Notes: generated by a model not told the origin, from the letters alone. A stretch of 64,000 bases of DNA from Arabidopsis thaliana (GCF_000001735.4 NC_003074.8:13578101-13642100), one strand, 5' to 3'. Counted from the first letter of the stretch, positions 22,174 through 32,368 are shown. Made by a program: numbers and translations.

Positions 22174-22520
22174 TCTTTTCTTTTTCGGTTTTTCTCTTCT
22201 TTTTTTTGTTAAAAATGTATGACTCCATAACTTTTAGATAGTGAGGCAAAACTTCGCATGTGATACCATTTCGGAAATCCTAAAGAGAGCTCTCCGATGA
22301 ATGAGGAAGGAAAATGTAATTCTTCTATTGGGTTTTTATTCTACTCCTAATTTTGACCTTAATGTACTTTTTCGGGCCTTTTCGTGATATTTGCTATATT
22401 ACAGGGCGAAAATTATATGATCGGACATTGTTTTCGAATATTTTGCATGTATCAAAGCTCTTATAAACAAGATATGGTATTCCTACATGGCTGGTATGAC
22501 CCACAGCAAATGGATCTTAA

Positions 22521-23569
22521 TTCTAGACTTTTTGTAATCCCGATTTCTCTTTATCTATTCAGTATTCAGTATTCAGCTTTTGTTCTTGATTTCGTTTACT
22601 GTTGTTCATTCTGTTATCATCATGTTGTTACACTGTTGTTATCATGTCTTCCACCTGTTCAACGTTTATGCTTTCTGTTATGATGTCTGAGTAGTGAATA
22701 GGTTTTTGAGGATGGCTTAGAGTAGTGTAGGATTCTCAGTATGCTAGGTGATTGAGTATTGATTGATAGATCCCTTCTGGATTAGTTGTTCTTAATGCCT
22801 ATTGCTTTCTGATCAACTGGAATTTGAGCCCAGACATTTCCGTGCCCAAAAGGTGTTCGATGAAATGTTTGAACCACTAATTCCAGAGATTCGTGACCCT
22901 GTACCAAGGTATTGGTTGCAAGGAGCGTTTTGGCTTTAACTTGTTGATTCGTAATGCCTGTTAGGTTAGCTCTCGTCAATGGTGATTGAGTCTGGGACTA
23001 GGTTAACTTGAGGGTCTCAGTTGCGGTGGCACTTAGATTTGGTTAATGAACTTGTTATCTAAGGTTAATTTACTGAGCATGTCAATCACCTGTAAACTGA
23101 GAAAACGAAACTACTCAATTACCCCATCCTCAGGAATTCTTTATCTGATTGAATTCTTTGTTTACTCTACTGTTGTTTACTGCATCTTGTTATCTGTTGC
23201 TTAATTTCTTCAGTTCTTTCTTGTTACTCGACCTCATACTCGACCACCTAGTTGTTTGGCAACAGACTGTACAGTCGAGTATCTGTGTTTCATTTTCTGT
23301 CTGTTACTCGACCTGTCACTTGACCTCACCCAGTGTTCTGCAAAGAGCTGTGTTGGTCGAGTGTTTTACTGTTTCTGTTTGATTTTCTGTTTTCTGCATG
23401 TTCACTTAGAACTGCTAGAACACACCAAAACCTGTTATTGCTTGGCTTGACTTAGTGACTTCTGATCACATCTTGATTGTTAGCATCACACCCATTTGGA
23501 TTGACAACCTAAAATACTACAACGATATGATTGGTGTTTTAGGATAATTGACTAAAAAACCTATTATCA
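22521..23569 (+). repeat. Athila B 5' LTR, 5'-truncated
   Basis: Matches 30274-31313 of the 3' LTR with scattered substitutions and one 16-bp indel near 23310 (CGACCTGTCACTTGAC extra here). Ends CTATTATCA. The start is replaced by 5S spacer at 22520/22521. Confidence 0.88.
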
Positions 23570-23572
23570 ATT

Positions 23573-23587
23573 TGGCGCCGTTGCCAA
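23573..23587 (+). other. Primer binding site (tRNA-Asp), Athila B
   Basis: TGGCGCCGTTGCC, perfectly complementary to the last 13 nt (including CCA) of plant tRNA-Asp, 3 bp after the LTR end. Confidence 0.9.
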
Positions 23588-23714
23588 TTGGGTGTTTGTT
23601 TGTTACATTTGAGATTTCAGACTTGCTTAGATCAAGTTCTTTTTCAATTTTCTTTTCGGTTACTAACTGTGTGTTTTTCTTGTTGTCTTCTTGATCCAGG
23701 TACACCTCTGCTGT

Positions 23715-24720
23715 ATGCGAATTCGATCAACAGGCAATCAGAACCTCCTTTTCGACGACAACATCAACCGCATAGCTCGCGAACTCAGAAAAAGGAGAAC
23801 CACAGTCACCCCTGTATCTCAGCAACCACTCGAAATGGCTGAAGAACAGAATCAACAAAATGGCCCTGCCAACATTGGTGCTGGAGATGCACCACGTGAT
23901 CACCGCCAGAGGAAAGGAATTGCACCTCCTGCGATCCAGAACAACAACTTCGAGATTAAGAGTGGTCTCATCTCGATGATTCAGGGGAACAAATTCCATG
24001 GTCTGCCAATGGAGGATCCACTCGACCACCTTGATGAATTCGATAGGCTCTGCAACCTAACAAAGATCAATGGTGTCAGTGAAGACGGATTCAAGCTCCG
24101 TTTGTTCCCATTCTCCTTGGGCGACAAAGCACACATCTGGGAGAAGAATCTGCCCCATGACTCAATCACCACCTAGGATGATTGCAAGAAGGCTTTTCTA
24201 TCAAAGTTCTTCTCCAATGCCAGAACTGCAAGACTCAGAAATGAGATTTCTGGTTTCTCACAGAAGACTGGTGAAAGCTTCTGTGAAGCATGGGAGCGTT
24301 TCAAGGGGTACACCAACCAATGCCCTCATCATGGCTTTACTAAAGCCTCTCTGCTCAGCACTCTTTACAGAGGAGTCCTACCACGCATCAGAATGCTTCT
24401 GGATACAGCTAGCAATGGGAATTTCCAGAACAAGGATGTTGAAGAAGGCTGGGAATTGGTTGAGAACCTCGCTCAATCAGATGGCAATTACAACGTGGAC
24501 TGTGATACGTCAGAGGAACAGCTGATTCTGATGACAAACACAGGAAGGAGATCAAAGCGCTGAATGACAAGCTGGACATGATTCTTCTTAGCCAGCAGAA
24601 GCATGTGCACTTCCTTGTTGATGACGAGCAATTTCAAGTCCAAGATGGGGAGGGTAACCAGTTGGAAGAAGTCAGCTACATAAAACAACCAGGGTGGCTA
24701 CAAAAGATACAACAACTATC
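23715..24720 (+). pseudogene. Athila gag, copy B, truncated
   Basis: Begins at ATG 23715 ([16 protein letters not shown]), aligned with the gag starts of A, E and F; an upstream in-frame ATG at 23691 lies in the leader and is not conserved. Capsid motifs visible: [45 protein letters not shown] and [22 protein letters not shown] at 24174 replaces a conserved tryptophan (TGG) in TTWDDC, the same site as one of the stops in copy A. A frameshift lies near 24505. At about 24720 the sequence jumps to integrase, removing the rest of gag, protease, RT, RNase H and most of integrase. Not translatable as a functional capsid protein. Confidence 0.88.
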
Positions 24721-24722
24721 GC

Positions 24723-24923
24723 TTGAAACTCTTTCCAAGAAAACTTAAATCCAGATGTTCTGGCCCATTCTGTATCACTGAGGTCCGTCCTTATGGAGCA
24801 GTCACTCTAGCTGGTAAGAGTAGAGATTTTACAGTAAATGTTCAAAGGCTCAAGAAATACTTAGCAGACCAAATCCTTCCAGAGGTGACATCGGTTCATC
24901 TCCAAGAACCTCTTGATGATTAA
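24723..24923 (+). pseudogene. Integrase C-terminal remnant, Athila B
   Basis: 66 codons matching the last part of the copy E integrase: LFPRKLKSRCSGPF, VRPYGAVTLAG, FTVNVQRLKKYLADQ, and ending EPLDD before TAA. This is the C-terminal DNA-binding (GPY/F-like) region. It shows that B's ancestor had pol, unlike the architecture of A, D and F. The join to gag is at about 24720. Confidence 0.85.
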
Positions 24924-26057
24924 AGGAGTAAAGGAGTCAAGCTAATGACTTTAAACAAGCTCACTTGGGAGGAAGTCCCATGATTATCTCTGTAAATAAA
25001 AAATTTCTTGTCTTGTTATTTTTGATTTGTTTTAATTGTGTTTGTGGTTTTCAGAGAAAAGGGAACAACGTGGAGATAGAGTAAAAATTCAAAACTTTTA
25101 CTCTACAGAAGACCTGGAGATTGAGTGTATAACCTGGTGGAGTACAAAATTTATAAAGTTTTCTGCTGCGTCTGGAGACACGGAATTCGAGTACATCAGT
25201 CGAGTATACGTGATGTTTAAAATCCAAAATTTTAAAAAAACATCATTGTACTCGACCAACAGGAGCTACAGAGACTTGCAAGGATTTCTTGCAGTTTACA
25301 GTAGATCTTCTGCATATTTTTTCAGTCAACAGAGTGTGGACCACGCGCTGAGGATAAGCTGGAGAGAGAATCTAAAACTCAACCTAGACCACTCATTTAA
25401 AAACATCACTCGACTTCACAAAATCCACTCGACCTACCTCTTTTCATTTCACCACCGACACTCTAATCTCTCTACACCACGAATCGCCGTCCAAAGAGAT
25501 ACTCGATCCTGACAATATCACTCGGCCTCCGAGAGTTACTCGACATCCGCGCCGCCGTCACCAGATCATATCTTCCGTCACTCGACCTCCGGGAACCACT
25601 CGACCTCTGCGCTTCCGTAATCGAGTACTCCTCCTCGTTCACCGTCGAAGTCTCCGTGACCACTTGATTACGACCAAGCTACTAGACCACAAACTATCAC
25701 TCGACCTCGAGTATTCACTCGACCTCTGCAGCAGCAACTCGACCTCTTGTTCTTGAAAGCAACAGAGCCCTGAAGAACTGTCAGAGTGTTTACTCGACCT
25801 CTAGGCTTCACCGGCTGAACTCAACCTCCACAACTTACTCGATCTCCTGAAGCATACCCACTCGAATCCGGAGACGATACTCGATCCAAATCGTCTAAAG
25901 GGAACTCAAGAACAGCTCAGTCTACTCGAGTACAGAATTGTACTCGACCAATAGGGTTTATTTCATTGCCTATTGATAACAATTTTGGTTTCATTGCTAT
26001 CTTTGAGACTAACCTATTGACTTTGAGCTTTGAGTTCTAAATTTTTACAGGAGAATC
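24924..26057 (+). other. Spacer between pol and ORF-1, rich in CTCGACC motifs
   Basis: No gene seen. Holds the conserved block CACTTGGGAGGAAGTCCCATG (near 24961), TGTGGTTTTCAG near 25044, then about 750 bp (25200-25950) densely packed with CTCGACC/GGTCGAG-like heptamers. It ends in ATTTTTACAG 8 bp before the ORF-1 ATG. Copies D (38046-39108) and F (55695-56936) have the equivalent spacer. Confidence 0.7.
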
Positions 26058-27698
26058 ATGAGCAATTACAGTGGCAGTTCTTCTGTTGATCCTGACTACA
26101 ACATGGATGAGACAGAGTCAACATCTTCAAGGCCAGAGAGAGAACAAAGAGAATATGAAAGCTTCAGAAGGAAAGCTGAGATAGCCCGAGGGAAGAGAGC
26201 GATCACTGAGAGGTATGAGCTTATAGACGAAGATCAGGAAGACGAGTACATGCCTGAACAGACTCGTAGAGCTACCAAACTTCTGCACAAGCCCGACGTA
26301 TTGCCTGCTGAGGAATATGTTAGGCTTTTCAAGCTGAACGAGTTCTGTAGCACGAGGTATCCTTACTCGACCTCACTTGCACAACTCGGATTGTTGGAAG
26401 ATGTTCAACACCTGTACCAGAGTTGTCATCTGGACACTCTGATGGCTTATCCGTATGTAGCGTATGAAGATGAGACAATACAATTTCTTTCCACGCTGCA
26501 AGTAGAGCTCTACCAAGGTATGACCTCTGATGAGTTGGATTGTGAAGGATTGGGATTCTTGCAATTTTCTGTGTATGGCCATGAGTATAGGTTATCAATC
26601 AAGCGCTTGGAAGGATTGTTTGGCTTCCCCAGTGGAACGGGATCTAAGCCCAAGTATGACAGAGAAGAGTTGAAAGACTTGTGGATCACCATTTGCAGCT
26701 CTGTACCGCTGAATGCTTCTAGGTCAAAGAGCAATCAGATACGCAGCCCTGTCATCAGGTACTTCCAGCGTTCTATAGCCAATGTACTCTACTCCCGAGA
26801 GATCACAGGGACTGTTACTAACTCTGATATGGAGATGATCGCAATGGCCCTCAAGGGAACTCTTCGCCAAACGAAGAATGGTATGTCTCTCCAAGGTGAA
26901 ATCAATGACACACCTCTCTCTGTACTTCTTCTGATCCATCTGTGTGGATACAAGAGTTGGGCTGTCAGCAATAACCGCAAGAGAGCACGAGGCGCTCTGT
27001 GCATAGGTGGTGTTGTGACACCGATTCTGATAGCTTGTGGAGTCCCAATCATATCTGCCGGACTCGAGCCGCGAGCAATGGATATCGAGCACCTACGTCA
27101 CTGCGAATTCCTAGAGTTTGCAATGGTTGACGACTTCCACAGGTTCAGGTTTGAGCACTCTACAGACAGGAGAGCTAACATCCTTCTCCCTAGCCCTGAG
27201 GTTACACGGATAATAGAGGGAGATAATATTGATTTTTGGCCTGAGGTTGGACGCCTCTACTATGAGAACGCTCCGCCATTCAATGAGGAGGATCTTCTAG
27301 AAGAAGCTGTTTCGGATGGGATGGATGACGATTGCGCAGTGGAGTTCGACACTAGCATGTATCACTTTGGTGAAGATGTACCTCCAGCGAGGCAGAGCAA
27401 GAGCTTGACCGAAGCTCATAAGAACAAAAGTAAATTGCAGAAGTGGTGCAAGAAGCAGGACAAGTTGCTCGCCAAGTGTTTCAAGGCTATCAAGCTTCTG
27501 ACAGATAAGCTGAGTTGTTCCTCCTCCACCACAGCTATTCCACAGGTATTGCCTCCTCTGGAGATGCCATCGAGGAGATTTGATAAGCCTGCGCACAAGC
27601 CTGAGCTTAGCGAGCAGAGAGTCTCTCATGCCCCGGTTAGGCATTTGTCATTCGAGTCCCGGGAGCACAAGAGAAGAAGGAAGGCTACACTCACTTGA
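26058..27698 (+). CDS. ATHILA ORF-1 family protein, nearly intact (Athila B)
   Basis: 546-residue open frame starting MSNYSGSSSVDPDYNMDE; the start is supported by the same start in D and F. The product belongs to the ATHILA ORF-1 family (Pfam ATHILA), the second Athila gene, sometimes called env-like. Visible parts: acidic/charged N-terminus (1-80); conserved core (about 95-430) with LAQLGLLEDVQHLY, LEGLFGFPSGTG, SNQIRSPVIRYFQRS and MALKGTLR; a hydrophobic stretch about 318-340 (GALCIGGVVTPILIACGVP); a Lys/Glu-rich helical part (about 455-490); and a basic C-terminus. I see no signal peptide. The frame ends at TGA 27696, where D and F relatives have CGA (Arg). Past that stop the same frame is open to TGA 27924-27926, so one C-to-T change separates it from a 622-codon gene. 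Function is not established. Confidence 0.82.
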   Translation: MSNYSGSSSVDPDYNMDETESTSSRPEREQREYESFRRKAEIARGKRAITERYELIDEDQEDEYMPEQTRRATKLLHKPDVLPAEEYVRLFKLNEFCSTRYPYSTSLAQLGLLEDVQHLYQSCHLDTLMAYPYVAYEDETIQFLSTLQVELYQGMTSDELDCEGLGFLQFSVYGHEYRLSIKRLEGLFGFPSGTGSKPKYDREELKDLWITICSSVPLNASRSKSNQIRSPVIRYFQRSIANVLYSREITGTVTNSDMEMIAMALKGTLRQTKNGMSLQGEINDTPLSVLLLIHLCGYKSWAVSNNRKRARGALCIGGVVTPILIACGVPIISAGLEPRAMDIEHLRHCEFLEFAMVDDFHRFRFEHSTDRRANILLPSPEVTRIIEGDNIDFWPEVGRLYYENAPPFNEEDLLEEAVSDGMDDDCAVEFDTSMYHFGEDVPPARQSKSLTEAHKNKSKLQKWCKKQDKLLAKCFKAIKLLTDKLSCSSSTTAIPQVLPPLEMPSRRFDKPAHKPELSEQRVSHAPVRHLSFESREHKRRRKATLT

Positions 27699-27926
27699 TC
27701 TAGGAGCAGATCACACCTCATTCACTCGAGGAGATCACTTGACCGCGGTGCCGGCCGTAGCAGAAGGAGAGAGGTCGAGTATCCTCAGAGCGGTGCTGGC
27801 CGCCACAGAGCTAATGAGGTCGAGTACCCACCTGCTGGAGCTGATACAGAACAAGGTGGTTCGTCTATGGCCTGGGAGCAATCACAGGCAGCCATTGACG
27901 AGCAACTACGTTCATTCTTCGATTGA
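27699..27926 (+). pseudogene. ORF-1 C-terminal extension beyond the premature stop
   Basis: In frame with the preceding ORF: an Arg/Ser-rich stretch, REVEYPQSGAG, then QAAIDEQLRSFFD before the natural TGA. The same tail occurs in A, D, E and F, which shows this to be the family's real C-terminus. Confidence 0.8.
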
Positions 27927-29545
27927 GGTACGCGCCTCACTTCACCATTGTATTATATCATCTGTTGTGATTTGTTTCTTCATTTCGTTTCTGTGATTGG
28001 ATTTGTCCTGAGTACTCTCTTCCAAGTTTATTCGCATAGTGGACTGTGTGATTTAAGTTTGGGGGAGGGCTCAGGAAGTGTGTGTTATATTTTTGAGTCT
28101 GCATTCATCTAAGGGATAGAAAAACCAAAAAAAATTGAAAAATTTTAGAAAATGATTTGACAAAAAAAGAGTGTTCATGTAGTTGCATTACATTTAGGAT
28201 CGAGTCTAGAGTGTTTCATTTAGGATTGTTGCATATGCATAGGGGATGATGATGAGATAGCCTTGTAAGCATTTTGATTCACAGGATAAACTCAGTGCCC
28301 TCGTTGCTAGTTGTCTGTTGCGTAGTCAATGAATTTGAAATAAAACTGAACCATGCCTAGATTGCTCTATTCGACCACACTATCATGATCTGATACCATT
28401 CCCTATCAATTTGAACCTGAATCTGATCTTTAATTATCATGTCTGCATCAAATTTGAACTCATGGATACCCTAAAATACTTGGATTTTCTTATTCATTTT
28501 GATCACTCTTGTTAATCCAAGTAGCTGACTCTCCTTATTAGAGCAGTTAACCCAAACCCAAACCTAGACTTTCTTTCAAGCCCTATATCACTTGTGAGTG
28601 TTTGTGAGGTCTTATTCCGATTAAGCTTGGTAGAAAGTGTTAGGTTCGTAACGACAGAGATAGTGTCTCATGTAGTTCTAGTTCGCATTTTTTGGACTAG
28701 ATAGGACTAGGTGGGCGCTTATACTTTGGGTTGGGATGTGTTTAAAAGAAAAAAAAAAGGTTGATTTATTGATAAGAAAAGGTAAAAGACTCTAGGTGAA
28801 GTAAGCTAAAGAAGCAGAAAAAGTCTACTAAAGGTTTTGGGATTTGTAAAGAAAAGAAAGAGTTCTTGTTAGCTATTGAAGATGGGCAAAAGCCCTTGGT
28901 TTTAAAATGTTAAAAACAGGAACCTTAGTTGTTAAAGAAATCCAAATCCGCTAGATGTATCAAAGTGTTGAGAAAGCTTCTCCTAGAGTTAAGAGAAAAG
29001 AAAAGAATGATTAGAAAAAGGGCTTAAAAGATTCATGAATGCAAAGGGTAGAGTTTAGTTCTTGTATTGGGATTGGAGATGGGATTACCATTAGAGCTTC
29101 ATTTGATGTACTCTGGGTAGATGGGATCTTATCTCTGTATGCATAGCTTGGGACTTACCTTTAGCATTCTACTAAAGCTTAATCATTTTTTGAGAGATCC
29201 CCTGTTATTGAAGCCTATTCTGTAAGGGACCATCTTTGTCTCTTGACCTTTTACCTTAGCCAAATGAGTTCTTTGATGATGCATTGCTTGATTCACGTTC
29301 CAGAACTAATGAATGTTAAAGGGATTGGTAGATTTGAAAACTTGTGTAGGTCGAGCATATGAGTCGGATTGATTGATTGATGAGGCATAACTAACTTTTT
29401 TAAGTAGAATTCGATCTTGCAGCTTAGAACTTTCAACTTGGACATTGATTTCATCTGGTCTATCTGGTGCTTTGGCTCTGAGTCCCCGCTTTCAAACCTC
29501 ACCTCCAGCTTGTTCTTGATTGTTTGCTTGAGGCAAGCAAAGACT
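27927..29545 (+). other. Athila B non-coding region between ORF-1 and 3' LTR
   Basis: No gene seen. About 1.6 kb conserved in order in A, D, E and F: hairpin plus second polypurine tract at its start, an A-rich GAAAAACCAAAAAAA segment near 28120, AGTTCTAGTTCGCATTTTTT near 28673, and TTCACGTTCCAGAACTAATG near 29291 just before the terminal polypurine tract. Confidence 0.75.
28033..28068 (+). other. Hairpin plus second polypurine tract, Athila B
   Basis: CGCATAG (28033-28039) pairs with CTGTGTG (28044-28050) using two G-U pairs, loop TGGA; AAGTTTGGGGGAGG follows at 28055-28068. Confidence 0.65.
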
Positions 29546-29559
29546 AAGTTTGGGGGAGT
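29546..29559 (+). other. Polypurine tract, Athila B
   Basis: AAGTTTGGGGGAGT directly before the 3' LTR start TGATAAG; the plus-strand primer site. Confidence 0.88.
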
Positions 29560-31313
29560 TGATAAGTTTGTATTTTGCATGTTTTGAGCATCCATTTGTC
29601 ATCATTTTAGCATCATATCATCACTGTTTTATACCATTTCACATCATTTGTCATCACTTTGCATGTTTAGGATAGTTTTGCATGCATGTTGCATATTTGT
29701 GTTGTTTTCAGGTGATTTGGAGCTGTCGACGATCTAACTGGAAGAAGCGGACCTGATCATGACAAACCACTCGACCAAGAGGTCGAGTAGGAGCTTCAAG
29801 ATCTCAAGAGACCACTCGACCCCCAGGTCGAGTAGAAGACACCACCACTCTATCACATCACTCGACCCCCAGGTCGAGTGTCTTCATCTCCATCTCTTGA
29901 CCACCACTCGATCACATCACTCGACCCCCAGATGTAGTGACTTCATCCCATTGCTAGACCTCTACTCGACCTCATCACTCTACATGGAAGTCGAGTATCA
30001 CCATCACACCACTCGATTGCATACTCGATGACAAGCTTCAGAGCCTTCTTCATTCCGCACTCAACCAGACACTCGAGCACAAGAAAGAAAAGAAGACTCC
30101 AGCTATTCACTCGACCTCCCACTCGACCACATGGGTCGAGTACAGTTCTTAATCCGTCCCAATACTTTGTCGTTTTGAGTATTAGGGTTTCGGAATATTT
30201 GGCTATAAGTAGCATGTACTTCTCATTTTCGCAGACAAGAAATTTTTATCTAGTTTTATTCTGCAGACCTTGTGTTCTAGACTTTTTGTAATCCGGATTT
30301 CTCTTTATCTATTCAGTGTTCAGTATTCAGCTTTTGTTCTTGATTTCGTTTACTGTTGTTCATTCTGTTATCATCCTACTGTTACACTGTTGTTGTCATG
30401 TCTTCAACCTGTTCAACGTTTCTGCTTTCTATTATGATGTCTGAGTAGTGAATAGGTTTCTGAGGATGGGTTAGAGTAGTGTAGAATTCTCAGTATGCTA
30501 GGTGATTGAGTATTGGTTGATAGATCCCTTCTGGATTAGTTGTTCTTAATGCCTATTGCTTTCTGATCAACTAGAATTTGAGCCCAGACATTTCCGCGCC
30601 CAAAAGGTGTTCGATGAAATGTCTGAACCACTAATTCAAGAGATTCGTGACCCAGTACCAAGGTATTGGTTGCAGGGAGCGTTTTGGCTTTAACTTGTTG
30701 ATTCGTAATGCCTGTTAGGTTAGCTCTCGTCAATGGTGATTGAATCTGGAACTAGGTTAACTTGAGGGTCTCTGTTGCGGTGGCACTTAGATTTGGTTAA
30801 TGAACTTGTTGTCTAGGGTTAATTTACTGAGCATGTCAATCACCTGTAAACTGAGAAAACGAAACTACTCAATTTCCCCATCCTCGGGAATTCTTTATCT
30901 GATTGAATTCTTTGTTTACTATATTGTTGTTTACTGCATCTTGTTATCTGTTGCTTAATTTCTGCAGTTCTTTCTTGTTACTCGACCTCATACTCGACCA
31001 CCTAGTTGTATGGCAACAGACTGTGCAGTCGAGTATCTGTGTTTCATTTTTTGTCTGTTACTCGACCTCACCCAGTGCTCTGCAAAGAGCTGTGTTGGTC
31101 GAGTGTTTTTTACTGTTTCTGTTTCATTTTCTGTTTTCTGCATATTCACTTAGGACTGCTAGAACACACCAAAACCTGTTATTGCTTGGCTTGACTTAGT
31201 GACTTCTGATCACATCTTGATTGTTAGCATCACACCCATTTGGATTGACAACCTTCAGTACTACAACGATATGATTGGTGTTTTAGGATAATTGACTAAA
31301 AAAACTATTATCA
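29560..31313 (+). repeat. Athila B 3' LTR, complete (1754 bp)
   Basis: Starts TGATAAG and ends TATTATCA, so the termini are inverted repeats (TGATA/TATCA). U3 holds imperfect palindromes of the form CTCGACC(N)GGTCGAG (for example 29768-29790, 29817-29833, 29860-29880). A TATA-like CTATAAGT lies at 30203. R/U5 is T-rich. Codons of chromovirus RT follow directly at 31314. Confidence 0.92.
30203..30210 (+). promoter_or_regulatory. LTR TATA-like box, Athila B
   Basis: CTATAAGT preceding a GTAGCATGTACTTCTC start-site-like region. The same box is seen in the LTRs of F (minus strand, near 61216-61224). Confidence 0.55.
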
Positions 31314-32360
31314 ATGCCCTTTGTGCTGACTAATGCACCAGCCACCTTCCAATCAGTGATGAATGAGCTGTTTAGACCATATATGCGCCGGTTTGTTTTA
31401 GTGTTCTTTGACGACATTCTGGTATACAATCTTGATGTAGAGACACATCTCAAACACTTAGAGGTTTTTCTTCAGATTCGGTTACAGAACAGGTTCTACG
31501 CCAATGAGAAGAAATGCCACTTTGGTTGCACAAGGATATCATATTTGGGCCATATGATCACTAGCGAAGGAGATTCTACAGATCCCACAAAGATAGAAGC
31601 TATGGTAAAGTGGCCACAGCCCAAGAATATAACAGAGCTGCGCGGGTTTTTAGGCCTTACTGGTTACTACAGAAGGTTTGTGGCAGGTTATGGGAAGATA
31701 GCAAAGCCACTGACAGAATTACTCAAGAAAGGGAAATTTGAATGGTCTGTTGAAGGTACAAGTACTTTTGAGGCTTTAAAAGAGGCGGTTATCTGTCTTC
31801 CAACGTTAGCATTACCAGATTTTGAGAAGCCATTTGTGATAGAGACTGATGCTTTAGGCACGGGTATAGGAGCAGTTCTATCTCAGGATAAGCGTCCCAT
31901 TGCGTTCATTAGCCAAGGATTCTCCAGTAAAGGCAGAGTTAAATCAATATATGAGAGGAAACTTTTGGCGATTGTTTTTGTAGTGGATAAGTGGAAGCAC
32001 TACCTCACGGGAGAAAAGTCATTATCAGGACTGATTAGAGAAGCCTGAAACACTTACTCAACCAGAAGGCAGTGTCAGCCATACAACAAAGGTGGGCTTC
32101 GAAATTAGTTAGCCTGGACTATGAGATTGAGTATAAGCATGACTCAGAAAATAGAGTAGCAGACGCGCTATCTAGACGTCCAGTAACCGAGCAAATAATG
32201 AACATGCTGTTTCTAGCTTCGGCGACAGTGAACAAGGAAGAACTGTAGGCACAGGTACAAAATGATCCCAGCCTCAAACTCATACAGGAACAACTGCTTA
32301 GAGGAGAGGAAGGGGAGAAAGGATACAGTCTGGTAGCTAACACCTTATATAAGGATGGCA
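31314..32360 (+). pseudogene. Chromovirus reverse transcriptase/RNase H fragment
   Basis: Starts in mid-RT with MPFVLTNAPATFQSVMN, followed by the catalytic box VFFDDILVY (FxDD), HLEVFLQ, CHFGCTRISYLGHMI and LRGFLGLTGYYRRFV. The RNase H part shows IETDALGTGIGAVL and YERKLLAIVFVVDKWKHYL. A frameshift near 32030 breaks the frame (open part ends at 32048). The following RNase H/linker sequence (about 32050-32250, NQKAVSAIQQRWASKL, DALSRRPVTEQ) is in another frame, with a TAG near 32247. The first ATG is an ordinary RT methionine, not a real start. Confidence 0.88.
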
Positions 32361-32368
32361 GAATTGTT

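Larger units (their letters stand above)
14503..22520 (+). repeat. 5S rDNA tandem array (1 truncated + 15 full-length units)
   Basis: 5S genes start at intervals of about 490-512 bp, each followed by a T-rich tail (TCTTTTCTTTTT) and a spacer of about 370-390 bp with varying poly-T lengths. Most genes differ from the major A. thaliana 5S sequence at several shared positions, for example A for G at position 41 (except unit 2) and in CCGGAAAG. This fits a minor, mostly silent 5S locus. The last four units are exactly 510 bp apart (20525, 21035, 21545, 22055). The array ends in a spacer at 22520, where an Athila LTR begins. All reading frames in the spacers are repeat shadows. Confidence 0.95.
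22521..31313 (+). mobile_element. Athila copy B, internally deleted Ty3/gypsy retrotransposon
   Basis: Order: 5' LTR lacking its first ~700 bp, tRNA-Asp primer site, gag, then a deletion joining gag to the last 66 codons of integrase. A CTCGACC-rich spacer, a nearly open ORF-1, a non-coding 3' region, the polypurine tract and a complete 3' LTR follow. The left end cuts a 5S spacer. The right LTR end (TATTATCA) abuts reverse transcriptase codons of chromovirus C, so B probably inserted into C and the left flank was later lost by rearrangement with the 5S array. Confidence 0.9.

Noticed and set aside
14503..22520. Functional main 5S rDNA locus
   Set aside because: Nearly all units differ from the canonical gene at several positions, and many lose the -28 TATATA or the terminal stem.
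22782..22979. Antisense 65-codon frame starting MTRANLTGITNQQVK, also at 30536-30733 and 60703-60900
   Set aside because: Present in three LTR copies because the LTRs are homologous. The position is R/U5, antisense, with no start context or family match.
26040..27700. ORF-1 as a true viral envelope gene
   Set aside because: No signal peptide, no clear pair of membrane segments and no cleavage site; only one moderately hydrophobic stretch. Kept as ATHILA ORF-1 family.
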